The notes: generated from the letters alone by a model not told the origin. Counted from the first letter of the stretch, positions 12,661 through 24,059 are shown. The stretch: 64,000 nucleotides of DNA from Terebella lapidaria (GCA_949152475.1 OX424563.1:8281001-8345000); one strand, 5' to 3'. Program-made: numbers and translations.

Positions 12661-12982
12661 TTTAATGGAAATGTGGCAGAGGTTTTGTCCAAGCCATAGA
12701 GGCGTTTTCCCCCGACATTTCATTCATTGTCCATCTCTAGAAATACAATTATCTCGTGAAGGTCACACTCACACACCAGGCAGCACATGACTAGCTGAAA
12801 CACGTGCCTTGATACAGATAGTGTAACTATTCCCTGATGAGTGATTAATAGGTGACTCCTTGGAAACATTTTTTTCTTCATTAACACTCATCTCGTTCTT
12901 ATTAACATACCCTCAGTTTTTAAAACACTATTTCCACAAGCATGGCGAACACGATTGACTGCCGTTAGCAAACTGTTTTTTG
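12661..12982. other. Gap between F1 and the AGGTCA element
   Basis: About 320 bp with poly-T and poly-A runs and no frame, repeat match or RNA gene that I can support. Confidence 0.5.
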
Positions 12983-14239
12983 GGTTACCGGACATATGGT
13001 CCGATAACCTATTGGCATGGCGTCGGCGGCGTTGTCCGTCCACATTTTTATCTTTAAAGTTTACAATCAGATCTTTCTTAAATTTTGCACGAAAATACCT
13101 GAAAATATTCCAAGAGAGGGTTATTTTTTTGTTTTTTTTATTTTCGCATTTTTCTCAAAATGGCAGCCATTTTCGCCGAAAAACGGTCAATTTCTGACTT
13201 TGGCGGCCATTTTCTCAAAAACTGTTCAGACAGTTTTGAGATTTTTATTTCAAAATATTGCTCTCAGATATCTCTGTGATGTGTATAAGTTTCATTGCCC
13301 CTGAATTCATTTTCTCAACGGGTCCCAAATAGGACTTTCTCATGTTAAAATCTCCTATGCTTTATAATGGGACACATTATGCCTAATATCTCACTTAATA
13401 TTGATATTAGAGACTAGGAATGAATTGTGGACACATAGGAAATGATATATGCCGAATATTCTGATGACCTTGGATTTGACCTTCGACCTCATTTTCAAGG
13501 TCAGAGCACAAAATGGCTTATATCTCGCTGATTATCGAATTTAGAGCTTAGGAATCAATCGTGGACATATAGGAAATGATATATTCCGAATATTGTGCTG
13601 ACCTTGCATTTGACCTTTGATCTCATTTTCAAGGTCGAAGAACGAAATGGGTACTATCCCGCTTATTATCGACTTTACAACTTGAGAATCAATTGTGGAC
13701 AGATATGAAATGATATATGCTGAATATTGTCATTACCTTGAATTCGACCTTTGACCTCATTTTCAAGGTCAGAGCACAGAATGGCTAATATCTCGCTTAT
13801 TATCAACTTTACAGATTAGGAATCAATTGTGGACATATAGGAAATGATATATGCTGAATATTGTCGTGACCTTGAATTTGACCTTTGACCTCATTTTCAA
13901 GGTCTCAGAGGACAACTTCGCTAATATCTTGTTTATTATCAAATTTACATCTTAAGATTCTATTGTGGACGTACAGCAAATGACATATGCCGAATATTCT
14001 GATGACCTTTAATTTGACTTTTGATTTCATTTTCAAGGTCACAGGATATAATGACTAATATGTCTCTTATTACTTAATTTACAGCTAGTAATCAACGTGT
14101 GAACGTATAAGAAATCATATATGCTGAATACTCTCGTGACTTTAAATCTGACCGTGACCTTATTTTCAAGGCCACGGGACAAAATAGCTACTATATATTG
14201 TCCGGTAACCTATCTTAGCCCTTGGGCTAATTTTTTTTT
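12983..14239 (+). mobile_element. AGGTCA-rich tandem element, copy 1
   Basis: A 1.26-kb element. It starts with an inverted-repeat head (GGTTACCGGAC, CATATG, GTCCGATAACC; 12,983-13,010), followed by a CG-rich GTCCGTCC stretch and repeats of the words GGCAGCCATTTTC and GGCGGCCATTTTC. It then has about six units of roughly 133 bp (near 13,466, 13,598, 13,733, 13,866, 14,004 and 14,137). Each unit carries GACCTTGAATTTGACC, TTTGACCTCATTTTCAAGGTC, a TTATTATC word and GGACATATAGGAAATGATAT. It ends with GTCCGGTAACC and a short hairpin, TTAGCCCTTGGGCTAA, then a T run. No protein is encoded. The same architecture recurs at 35.9, 43.3, 48.8 and 60.7 kb. Confidence 0.75.
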
Positions 14240-14417
14240 AAATTCTGTACTTCGCGTTTTCTATACATATCAAATGTGAAGATAGGAGTTGATGAAAAGG
14301 TAATGGAATTACGCGGAGCGACAATTGGATTCATTGATCCTAGTTTAGAGTATGACTCACCAAGTTGTCATGTTCTTAAATCACGGGCAATCTCTTGCCC
14401 AGAAAATATAGATAGAT

Positions 14418-15240
14418 TTAGATGTGTATTCTAGAATCAGTGTACGACAGTTCACACGGTAGGCGAGGGGAGCGTTGTAGGCAAGACTTTGCTTCATTGA
14501 TAAGTGTTAGATGTTTGACTTGACATGTGAAATTTATTCGGTCCATTTGGTTCATGTATCCAAGACGAATTAAGACCAACAATTCGCACCACACACACCC
14601 AGACCACCCTCTCCCATATGTGCTTGAGCCTGCCTGTAGTACATGTGACTGTTTACAGGTGACACTGGCCATCGTCACTCATCAGGTATGGCAGATTGCT
14701 GACGGAGGGTAAGTGTGAGCGACACTGGAGAAACTTGATCTCGAGCTGGTCATCACCGCAACACGAACCGGAAACCAGTCCATCTGGTGATGTACCAACA
14801 AATAACTTATTTGGGTGCTCATAATCTTGCGTGGACAACCACGTCTTATGTCCCGTACCCTTGAGGTGTCTCGTACTGGGAGCGGACTTAACCCTCGGTC
14901 TCGCATCCATACTTGACACCTGGGAGTTGTGATATCGAGTAACATCTTGATAGTTCCACTAGCTTCTTGATCAAGTCAGCAGAGGGGTGCTTCGCGAATA
15001 TCTCCGTCCTGGTACGCTCAATGTATATATGTGAGGCTGTCACAACGCTTCTCGATATGTGTGCCAATCAGGATCTGCTAACTGTACTCTGGTATACTTC
15101 TCAAGTGTAACGATTCCATTTTGAGAGTACTGGTGAGTCAGCACGTCATCACCAGGTAAACTGGTTGACACAATGTCCATGAAGTTTGCAGGTAAAGCTC
15201 TGTACTCCACATCCTTCACAGGGCCCACATTGGAAGCCTA
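14418..15240 (-). pseudogene. YqaJ-like nuclease fossil
   Basis: The reverse strand at 14,653-14,919 encodes KLFVGTSPDGLVSG, then CCGDDQLEIKF and a short PYLMSDDG stretch. This is the core of YqaJ-type (lambda-exonuclease-fold) nucleases: an xSPDGxV motif, then a cysteine pair before an xLEIK catalytic motif. A neighbouring frame further downstream on this strand holds WCELLVLIRLGY, resembling the WCDFVV region that follows the core in these proteins. The upstream frame at 15,040-15,228 may be another part of the same protein. The gene is broken and incomplete. In animals such genes usually come from virus-like or transposon sources, so I treat it as a fossil. Confidence 0.6.
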
Positions 15241-15476
15241 GTTCATATGTCGGTCGACGTTGATCCCCTACGTGGCCTGGCAGCTCCGCACCCTCGAAAG
15301 CGGGAATCCTTGCAATTTGGGTACATCGCAGCCATGAGAGAATCCAGCGAATGTATCTTCTGTTTCATTTTACTCTTGTCGAAGAGGGCCCACCTGATAT
15401 TGAATTATTGTTTACTGGTAACATATTCACTGGCCATAAATCAAAATTGCATTATGTCACGAGAAGCATGACTGTA
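15241..15476. other. Unassigned flank of the nuclease fossil
   Basis: A short forward open frame (15,247-15,471) begins with a less AT-rich stretch resembling no family I know. It may be flanking sequence of the fossil. Confidence 0.3.
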
Positions 15477-15560
15477 ATTTTGTCTAGGCTCCATAATTAT
15501 ATATAGAAGTTTGTACACTGCAATATCAAAATCGAGACCCGAGCTATACGTCTATATATT
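15477..15560 (+). repeat. Short direct repeat R1, copy 1
   Basis: Matches 17,175-17,255 in the same orientation: TTTTGTCT, CCATAATTATATA, GTTTGT.CACTG, then AATATCAAAATCGAGACCC. It is about 80% identical by eye. In the second copy the repeat runs straight into a MITE-like element; here the MITE is absent. Confidence 0.6.
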
Positions 15561-17174
15561 CCTACAATTGCAATTGCGTTTCATTATTGTAAATATAGTG
15601 TCTGAATAACATAATATACGACTGATAAAACGAAATAGCATGAAACAGTCATGTATTTTTAAGTCCCGGTTACGTAATCAGTTTAGATAAAGGCCTTATA
15701 TAAATACCGTACTTCTTCGACCATATACGCAATATAAGTAGACGAGTCGTCAGTAATTGATCTACATTTTAAACAAATTATGTTGTTATCAAATCTGTAG
15801 AACCTATCTCTTAGAACTTCTCACACCGAATTTGAGAAAAAAAATAGTGTTATATACCTTGCTGTAATAAACTTCCCGTCTAGTTGACTTCAGATTTCCC
15901 TGCATGGTCATTGGACATAATTTTTAAAGCTGCCTGCAGACTACATCCAAAATCTCTCAGAACATCGTCAGGCAACTAAAGAAGACTAGCTCTCAATTCG
16001 TTTTTCACCTCAAGATGCAAGTGGGTATTACGTTCTAATGAAAGAGACAGCCATAATTTTCTTCCAAAGGATGACTGATTTGAGGGTGAGACCGGCTGGC
16101 AAACATAGAGTAATTCTACACTGTAAACGATTAGAGGCGACTGTCCTAGATTCCACCCGATATTAAATGCAAAATTTCATTTCGTCCTGTGATATTACAT
16201 TGTGTCCCTGTAGCATCGTTCGATTTGTTGGGCTTTTGTCTGATGCAACTATGTTAGAAGGATAAGTCATACAAAAAGAAATAAAAAAATAGCCGGCACG
16301 CACAGACCTGTGATTCAAGGACCATGAACGACCACTTTACAAAGGTACATGAGGGGGATCGTATCCACGATTAACAAAAATTGTCTGAACCGATGTCGAG
16401 AAAATGGCTGCCGGAGTCCAAATATAGGCAGTTTTCATTTTTAAAAAATGGCCTTCATTCTGGACAAAACGCAATAATGACAAAAAAAAACCACCAAAAA
16501 TAGTCCCTCTCGAATTATTTCAAAGTATTACTGTGCAGAATTTCAAGAAGGTCATACCATGAACTTGAGATAAAAATGTGGACGACTCCGTCAACGGAAA
16601 TACACAATTTCATGACAATAAGTTATCAGACCAGAGATCCGGTAACCTGAAAACTCATATAATTGGAATGTTCCTTCATGAAATAGAATACAAATACATA
16701 CAAGGCATATACATATCCGCCGTTTGTATCACAATAACACATCTAATTTCGTCAACCTAAAGTTTACTTGCTATTTACTGCCTAGTTTACCGCCAAAACA
16801 CCCGCTTCTTTGCAATTGATGCCTACATGCATTCGTGATTCGTGACAGTGATTAACATGATTAAGGGGTGCAACAAATCATTCAAACATTTGTCCATGGT
16901 AATATGAGTTTTTTTGGTACAACCCTGAGACTTATTTAGCATTGAATATTTCGCCCAACAATAAATCAGTATATATTGTTGGGCGTGACACTGGAGAATG
17001 TAACTCGACACATGTACAATCAGACACAATCGAAACAACCCACGTTTAATACAGGTAAGCTGTAGACGATAGATGTTATAAATATCAATGTATAAATAGA
17101 AATTTTAGTCGTTGGATCATTTCTGAAAAAAAGGAAACCCATTTCATGTGCAAACTCATTTGGTGGATTGGTGT
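15561..17174. other. AT-rich stretch with an element-like tail
   Basis: Most of this has nothing I recognise. At about 16,270-16,660 the words CGAGAAAATGGC, AAAAAATGGCC and CCGGTAACCT, and phrases such as CAAAGTATTACTGTGCAGAATTT, resemble the non-tandem head of the AGGTCA elements in diverged form. It could be an old solo head of that family. Confidence 0.35.
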
Positions 17175-17255
17175 AATTTTGTCTCGGACCCATAATTATA
17201 TAGACCAAGTTTGTGCACTGTAATATCAAAATCGAGACCCCAGTTACAAGTCTAT
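17175..17255 (+). repeat. Short direct repeat R1, copy 2
   Basis: Second copy of the repeat at 15,477-15,560. It ends where the reversed MITE-like element begins, so the MITE may have inserted at its edge. Confidence 0.55.
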
Positions 17256-17590
17256 GTAAATGTCAGTCTATTACCACCAATGCAGTCAGATTTTGATGAT
17301 GCCAATAACAAATGTAAAACACAACATTTTGCAATAGAAACAAAGCCCGACCAAATGGTTTATCGAAAGACACACTGACGTCATCAGGGGCAGACAGTGT
17401 ATTAAATGTAGTTGTTTCTACTGTACACCTGATGGAATTGGTATACAACTGCCCAACAACCTATAAAAATACTTTAGAAATCCGAAACAAACCCCATGGA
17501 ATAGATATATGACAAGTACCTAATCACAAGCCAAAAGGCTACTGAGTTGATGGTATCCTCGGACAGATTTTTGTCCACCAGCAGTGACTG
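17256..17590 (-). mobile_element. Small MITE-like repeat, reversed copy
   Basis: A nearly complete family member in reverse. It runs from the ATCAATCTATTACC-like terminus near 17,262 through AAACAAAGCCCGACCAAAT and CTGTACACCTGATGGAATTG to the outer segment with CACAAGCCAAAAGGCTACTG and CCACCAGCAGTGAC (to 17,587). The reverse strand has an open frame at 17,263-17,448 beginning MYTNSIRCTVETTTF, shared with the copies at 6.3 and 6.6 kb. No transposase is present. Confidence 0.65.
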
Positions 17591-17940
17591 TATTCAAACT
17601 TGTCCATAATTTGAACAAAAGCCCGTACGATGAGTCAAAAAGGCAATACATTCTATTCATCTCAACTAATCTCTATCATTCGAATCACACCATGTAACCA
17701 CATAACTTCCCAATGTACAGCCCAATTTGAAACATTATAGCGGGAACCGCTTTTAGAATTGACAAAATTTATTCATTTTGTAATAGCTTTATTTTGCTTA
17801 TAAACTGACAATTCGCGCAGAAAACTGGTTTGAAAAAATATTTATTCTGAAAAACGGCCCGCGTTGCTGGCGAATTCCACACCTAGTCTCGTGATATGAC
17901 GTCATCGGTATTCGTGTTGATATCGTGGCAACGGTTGCCA

Positions 17941-18017
17941 CTGGATTGAGGAAGATTGGCTTGCCGACATTGCTGGTTGAACCGGCAATGTCGGCAAGCC
18001 AATCTTTCTCAATCCAG
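17941..18017 (+). repeat. Near-perfect 77-bp hairpin
   Basis: Arms 17,941-17,978 and 17,980-18,017 pair at 36 of 38 positions around a single central base (17,979). If the forward strand is transcribed, both mismatches become G-U pairs, so the RNA stem would be fully paired apart from loop strain. In DNA it could extrude as a cruciform. It may be a miRNA-like precursor, a recent foldback event or an assembly effect. No flanking target-site duplication is obvious. Confidence 0.75.
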
Positions 18018-18164
18018 TTTTTTACATGCACGTTCAAATGTGATTTGCTGATTTGGTTGATTTTAAAATTGGTCCCAACTGTAACTATCAATCTATTGTC
18101 ATCATCATAAGACTGTACAACTGCAATACTTATGCCAATATATCCATATTTTTATCCAGGTTGT

Positions 18165-18695
18165 TTCGCCACAGGTGATTGAGTCATGTGATGAAGATTA
18201 CGACCGTAACTGGTAATATGGGGACACGATGAACGTTATGACAGTCACTGATGAATGGTCATATGATAAAGTCCGCTTCAACTGGTGTTTATTGAGCATT
18301 ACTTCGTGACTGATATCGTATGGCTGTCATATTGTATTCAGTTCACTTCAAATATAATGCCAATTCACACGGTTGTTTGGACACAATGATGCTATATTCT
18401 TATTAGGAAATATATAATGCCATTGCTTGCATTATTAATTTTTTCATATATGTTCAGCATCTGGGTTGACAGCCAATTTTGAAAGGAAAGAAGCTAGTTG
18501 ACACAGTAATCACCCACTGAGTACTGAATGACAGCGTTTGAATGAGATGGTACCAGGAACAACAATGGAGCAATGCCATTTTGTTTATGATCTGAAAAGC
18601 CACGGTTGTGGCCAATTGTTATTGCGTTGAGATGTAAAGTTATTATTGGAATGGCCGCTTTGAATGAAGATTTTTTTCTTCGAATGCTCTCAATG
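18165..18695 (-). repeat. Ancient segment F2, late part, reversed copy
   Basis: On the reverse strand this aligns with 59,905-60,330 and with 32,400-32,880. The best anchor is 18,495-18,590, whose complement carries GTGGGTGATTACTGTGTCAACTAGCTTC-type sequence. The same run is at 60,050 with very few changes and at 32,525 with a few more. A second anchor, near 18,185-18,260, matches 32,800-32,870 (words like CCAGTTAC and GTCATAACGTTCATCGTGT). The order is kept, so this is a single reversed segment. Confidence 0.7.
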
Positions 18696-19374
18696 CCAAC
18701 TGGAGTAAATGTGGATTCTGTGTAGATGTTGATATATATCCTATATGCAGTTTATCACCGTAGATAAATTCTCCTTGAATAGATCTCAGTCCTTACACTA
18801 TTTCCTGACCACAAACACAACCAGGTAAACCACATGGACTCAAAGTTAATCCACCTCTTCACCGTGTGAAATTCAATGTATATTTTATTTATTTAACGAG
18901 GATATTTATTTAACCAAGGGGTATGATCTGTGCAATACACGTTCAGTGCAGAAAAACATTTTACAGGTATCTAGAATATAATATGTTCTAAATAGCTGTA
19001 ACATGCTGTAATGTTATTACAGCACACATTGGTGCCCCGCTTGGTGTAATTTATTCAAATAGTTAGCACAAACATCAAAAAGGGATTCAAAAATGATATG
19101 TTTTTGTCTAATGCACGCCAAATCGAATTCATCGTGTTTTATCTGGTCATGAAATTCATTTTACTCTTAATTTTCACCCAGTGTTGAGCCTTAAACTCCA
19201 AATCCGAATACATGTATAATCATTCATGCATTATTACGTTTTTCATAATAATTTATTGTATTTGGTGATTTCATTTTATTAAGAAGTGAGGGACAGTGCT
19301 CCTCATTACTAAAACGTCTGACACATGTTCAAACCTCATTACATATATGGTGAATATTCATGGATTTTTTTTTT
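18696..19374. other. AT-rich gap between F2 anchors
   Basis: Expected to correspond to part of 58.8-59.9 kb if the reversed F2 alignment is continuous, but I could not find a convincing match by eye. No gene or known repeat was seen. Confidence 0.4.
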
Positions 19375-19625
19375 GTGGAAAAGACTTCTGGGGAAGTGTA
19401 TGCAGTACCAAATATATGTTAATCTACTTTACCTCTCACCAATCGCCCATTGGATACTGGATAATCGCAGCTGAATGTGGTGGAACCTGTAAACACAATG
19501 CTGCAAGGTCGTGCGTCTTTATTTGCTCAAGGTGCTTTGTTGGTAGATTGAGTTGTCTTGTTGGGAATGCCACTCTGTGGTTATTTTTGTGAATGGGGGC
19601 GACACATGTGTATTTCGTGATCGGC
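19375..19625 (-). pseudogene. Conserved short frame in F2, reversed copy
   Basis: The reverse strand encodes MPITKYTCVAPIHKNNH and continues to QYPMGD. The matching forward frame at 58,545-58,736 has 43 of 60 residues identical, with no gap or internal stop in either copy. By eye about 12 codons differ silently and 17 change the residue, so silent sites are hit harder per site. This hints at past protein-level constraint. Homology continues beyond the frame (19,375-19,440 against 58,740-58,800). I recognise no domain. It could be an exon of a decayed gene or part of a transposon gene. Confidence 0.5.
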
Positions 19626-19985
19626 ATAGTCTATAAATAGAAAATGGTACACGTTCATAGTACATAACACGTTCTCGTATTCACATTCTCAATCAGTTGT
19701 CAAGTTCCCACCGATTTCAGGATATTGTAATGAAGATAATAGAATGGTATATATTTCCAGGACCGGGATGTTTAATCCTGTTTTGATATGCAACAGTCTG
19801 AAATTGGTGAACTCTAAAGACCATCAAGGCCTGGAGAAAATATCAAACAACCTGAGTTTTCTAAACACGGTCTATATTCGAATTTATTTGAGGTTATCCA
19901 GCCCTACTGAGTGATTAGTTTCCTTTGTTAAATTGTACAATAAACGACAATATTCTAAGCAGAATGATCTCGGTATTCAGTCTCA
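19626..19985. other. AT-rich stretch, nothing recognised
   Basis: No frame, repeat match or RNA gene that I can support. Confidence 0.45.
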
Positions 19986-19989
19986 TGCT

Positions 19990-20150
19990 TGTTCAGGTGA
20001 AAACTGCTTCATCGTTCCTTAATCCTCGTCACCGAGTTTTGCGCTTGAACACTCGAGGAAATTAAGTCCACTTCGAATCATCCGGGCATTTTATTTGTGT
20101 TCTATAAATCTGATATCTGCCTGCTGGAAATTAAAATTAAGGTAAATGAG
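19990..20150 (+). repeat. Short direct repeat R2, copy 1
   Basis: Aligns with about 22,050-22,190 in the same orientation. Shared words are GAGGAAATT.AGTC, CTTCG, a TGTGTT word and TGACATCTACTTGCAGGAAAT-like sequence (here TGATATCTGCCTGCTGGAAAT). The two copies are diverged but colinear over about 120 bp. Confidence 0.45.
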
Positions 20151-20204
20151 AAAGTCGTGATAAAGCTATTGGCACCTGCATGCAACGTAGGCTGTTGGCA
20201 TGCG

Positions 20205-20950
20205 AATAGACGTGGAATCAATACCCAATATTAAGTATTCCGAGCAAACAAAATAGGGTCCGATATCCAATCTCATAGTCCTGGGACAGAAACTCATATC
20301 AGGCATACGAAGTTAGAGAAAACAAAAAATGGGAAACTCATGAACCTCCAAAAATGGCCATTAGGAAAATAGATCTAGTTGCATGGCAGATATGGTTTTG
20401 GTGTATTTATCAACCAGATCATGATGACGTCCATAGAATTTCTTAAACGCAGCAATAAGTCTTGGTATAACATATCCTTGTCACAGCAGTTTAGAGACTA
20501 GCTGGGCACTTCGATAGACAAAGTCCTCATATTTGCAACTAGCTCTGGAATAGCGCATAAGTTGAGAAACAAACACACCATATGCCGGTGACATAAGAAT
20601 GTTGCTGCTTAGAAAAGGGAAATTGACTATGGAAAAATTGAAATCATCACGTTTGTCATATAATCTAGTTGACAGGTTAGAATCATTATCAATCTCGAAC
20701 CTCAGGTCTAGATAGTTGGAAAAATTAGCGGAGTCTGTAGTATCCCTAATTTCAAGTTCCTTAGGTTATATGACATCCAAATAATCACAAAACTTGGGAT
20801 TATTTAGCGACAATACATCATCTATGTATCGGAAAGTGAAATTACAATTACATGTTAGTTTCTTAGAACCTCTTCGTTGTAAATGTTGGATAAAATCTTA
20901 TTCATATGAGTATAAGAGCAGGTCTGCCAATAATGGTGCTTCAATCAACT
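20205..20950 (-). mobile_element. YIDD-type retroelement fragment, copy 1
   Basis: 3' part of a reverse-transcriptase element on the reverse strand. The catalytic YIDD motif is at about 20,814-20,834, followed by conserved blocks LYDKRDDFNFSIVNFPFLSS, PAYGVFVSQLIRY and KKFYGRHHDLVDKY of the C-terminal RT region. The 3' end is marked by an AATACCCAATATTAAG-like tail at 20,213. The element is incomplete at its 5' side, where it meets a MITE, and the gene is broken. The class is uncertain: Penelope-like is my best guess from general form, but I see no GIY-YIG endonuclease. It matches 57,563-58,225 closely. Confidence 0.65.
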
Positions 20951-20954
20951 TCAC

Positions 20955-21345
20955 TCAAATACAACATTTTGCAATAGAAACAAAGTCCGACCAAATAGTT
21001 TATCCAAAGACACATGGGGTCATCAGGGGCAGACAGTGTGTTAATTGTAGTTTGTTTCTACTGTACACCTGATGGAATTAGTATACAACTGCCCAACAAC
21101 CTGTGAAAATAATTTAGAAATCCAAAACAAACCCCATGGAATAGATGTATGACAAGTACATAAGTACCTAATCACAAACCAGAAGGCTACTGAGTTGACG
21201 GTATCCTCTGGACAGATTTAACGTCTGCCAACAGTGACACCCACTCAGTCGTATGAATGTAAGTGTAAGTATCAATCTATTACCACCCATATAGTCAAAT
21301 TTTGATGATGCCAATAACAAACGTAAATTACAATATTTTGCAATA
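20955..21345 (-). mobile_element. Small MITE-like repeat, reversed, with extra end
   Basis: A reversed family member starting at AAATACAACATTTTGCAATAG (20,957). It runs through the GGGGTCATCAGGGGCAGAC and CTGTACACCTGATGGAATTA blocks and the outer segment (21,170-21,260). It then reads into the beginning of a second reversed copy (GTAAGTATCAATCTATTACC, 21,267-21,286, to about 21,345). This repeats the back-to-back arrangement seen at 6.5 kb. The left side abuts the retroelement fragment directly, so one of them inserted into the other. Confidence 0.6.
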
Positions 21346-21790
21346 GAAACAAAAAAACACTAAAAAAACCCGATCAATGATATTTACACTTGAACCCACT
21401 TAGATAGGCTGAAATTTTGAATTGTTTTGATCAATTGCAGACTTCTTTGATATTATGATGTATTTTATTGTTATGTATATACATGTAGTGTTGAACAGAG
21501 TTGTGAAAAAAACACAAAATGAGATTGGTCAGGTGATTCCCATGTGTTTGTTCAAAGTTTGTTTGTTCATATTACATAGGACCATAAAAATCGCAAACAT
21601 ATTTCCACCTGTCGTTCACCGGGAACACATTGGTTATCTAAAGGTCGTCAATTGGGAATCACAATACTCCTGACGTCAAAACACGGAGCAGTGAAGTTAT
21701 TCTTTTCAGGTTTCAGATCGAGTTGATTTGCTTTCTGTAAAATTCCAGTAGCACTGGTTTGATTTATATGCTTAATTGAAAAATTATATT
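21346..21790. other. Unassigned stretch
   Basis: Possible weak similarity between 21,525-21,590 and 51,090-51,150 (CCCATGTGTTT, TTGTTCAT.TTACATA), both forward. Not strong enough to annotate as a repeat. Nothing else was seen. Confidence 0.35.
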
Positions 21791-21792
21791 GT

Positions 21793-22030
21793 ACAGTCAA
21801 ACCTGTTCTAATCTAAATTTTCATATAAACGCCATCTGTCCATAAACGCCTCAATTCTCAGGTCCCGATGCAGTTTGCAATCAACTTCACCTTTACAGAA
21901 CCGCCTCTCGTCAAACGCCGCGCCAGCCATTTACGGTCCCACATGCACTGGCTCTACTGTATATAACCGCCAGTAACATCCGTACTTATTCCCGCCGCCG
22001 CCACGGCTCAACACTCAGCAGACACACAAA
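21793..22030 (+). mobile_element. Possible pogo-like MITE remnant
   Basis: TACAGTCAAACCTGTTCTAA at 21,792 resembles the terminal motif of many pogo/Tigger-like short elements (CAGT..AACCT.). It is followed by a CG-containing stretch with repeated ATAAACGCC words and a CCGCCGCC run near 21,992. I could not find a matching opposite terminus, so this is a weak call. The stretch could also be an old CpG-rich promoter. Confidence 0.25.
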
Positions 22031-22049
22031 CCAACGCAGTTATTACTTC

Positions 22050-22190
22050 TCATTCCACCAAACTTCTCAAATTTCATTGCCCTTGAGAATATCCTCCTTA
22101 AATTTGAGGAAATTGAGTCGGCTTCGTTATCACATGTATTGTGTTTTGCGTTCAGGTTGACATCTACTTGCAGGAAATAAAGACACACAA
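22050..22190 (+). repeat. Short direct repeat R2, copy 2
   Basis: Second copy of 19,990-20,150. It carries AAATTTGAGGAAATTGAGTC at 22,098 and TTGACATCTACTTGCAGGAA at 22,158. Confidence 0.45.
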
Positions 22191-22364
22191 AAGTACATTG
22201 AAGTGGGGATCAGTTATCAGCTCCCATATATATGCATTCAACGAACAAAAACTACTAACGTTCTGAAAACTCAGTGTACGGTATTCGTCTGACAGGTGAG
22301 TGCGGCTGCTCCATAAATGGTGAAAGTGGCATATATGTATATCACGGCTTCCTATTTGGCCGAA

Positions 22365-22510
22365 ATTATAAGTCATTACAGAGTCAGCACGTACCTAAAG
22401 TCCATCTGTTCCCTTAAATACATCCGCCATGTGGCCTTCAAACATGGCGGTCATCATCTGATTGCTGTCGGCATCTGGGGCAATGATGACTGGCGACTGT
22501 TACAGAATGA
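22365..22510 (-). repeat. Ancient segment F2, early anchor, reversed copy
   Basis: Aligns in reverse with 56,785-56,910. The shared core is ACATCCGCCATGTGGCCTTC, then CATGGCGGTCATCATCTGATTGC (ATGACCGTCATTTTCGAAGG on the other copy's forward strand). The forward frame here reads YIRHVAFKHGGHHLIA, and the reverse frame at 56.8 kb reads HIRHVTFENDGHHLIA, so this frame is conserved on opposite strands. With the anchors at 19.4-19.6 and 18.2-18.7 kb it gives one colinear reversed alignment to 56.8-60.3 kb. Confidence 0.55.
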
Positions 22511-24055
22511 TCGAATGGTAATCGAACGAATGTTCAGTAGGTGATATCCACCAAGTATGAGATCCTGCAAATCGTATCTCTTGTTGGTATTTTGTTCTGA
22601 AACATATGGAATATGTTTAGACATGTATACATGAATGGTCACTAAATATGGAATATTTTTCAGAAATGTGACAGATTGATGTCATTGCATTACACATTCT
22701 GTCACTATCATCGTTAGTTTTCTCCACTTCTGAGAGCGACATCATACGAGTGCGTTAGTAAGTTACATACATGTACTGTACCATTTATTCGATTTACATG
22801 TATACATGTCAAGTGATTGCAATACGATTTGATAATATTACTGGGAATTGACCGTTACATGGGATCCGTAGTCAGGTAGTGAGTGAGTTTAGTGAACTAC
22901 GTGTTATTATGTGAACGAGGTACGGTAGAATATCGAACCCCATGATTGTAGTCCAATGACGTTACCAATGAATTGACGTCAATTGACGTTATCAATGACA
23001 TGCGATTTGCCTGGAGCTATATCTGTATAGCAGTGAATTACACCATGAACTCAGGCATATAATAGAATGTATAGCCTAGCATTTGTTCATTTAACTAGAC
23101 AAACACAACACCACATTTCGGAATAGAATATTGGGAATCAGTGTCTGCTTTGTCCAATTTTAGCCTGACCACGTTTTTGACTGACTGTTTGGCCATATAT
23201 CCTTGACATGTTGAACACCAACAATGCTAATGTTTACATGTTTTAGATTTTCTCAGTGCTGTGCCATGGCTAATGCATTTAGTGACCATTCAGCAAACAA
23301 AAAGTGCCGAGGCACCAATAATGGGAAGTTAAAGGAATGAAATTTATATAATTATATTAGAGGTCCACAGATATTACAGCCACGCAAAGGCGCGGAAAAC
23401 ATAAATCTGTGTCTATTTCCACGGATGAATATCCTGCGATGGTGTACATTTTCGGCACCACAACCAGAGAACATGATTTGCCATTGCATGATGCCAATCA
23501 CAAAACCTTTGAATTCAGAACAAACACTCTTCATGACGCAACACTGTCTCCGCTAACCTGGATATGTGGTGTCGTATTCGTTCTTGGCGCGGTGGCGACA
23601 GGTTGTAACAATACTTCTTCATTCGTCTTTCTCTTATGAAAAGTGAACAATAAATCACACCAAAACATTGTTGCATTTCAATGACAAATATCAAGTCTGT
23701 TGGCAGCACTTCATCATTGTATGAAAATTGTCATCACCGTCTTGGAATAGAAACATAGACAAAAATACATTCAAACCACACACGTGCAGACACAACAATC
23801 TATACAATTTACTGAATGAATAGACACAATCAAATCAGAACATGTTGATATATATTATCTTAGTCGGATAATATTTATGTACAGTTTTATGCCTAAAATA
23901 TACACAGGCAGTGCTGACATTCCAACTGTAAATATGTTTGGACGTGACTTTCGATGTACGAATGATGATTAACATTATCTTACATGGTTAGAAAATGTCA
24001 AATATTTCCTGATATAACCTCCTGAAACAACTTGCCCATTATGATCATGAGGTGA
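22511..24055. other. Stretch with one weak repeat match
   Basis: At about 23,255-23,330 the words TTAGTGACCATTCAG and CCGAGGCACC resemble TTAGTGACCACTCAG and CCGAGGCGCT at 28,678-28,715. TGACGTCA-type words occur near 22,975-23,000 (ATTGACGTCAATTGACGT). The opposed open frames at 23,352-23,709 show no domain. No gene is supported. Confidence 0.4.
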
Positions 24056-24059
24056 AATA

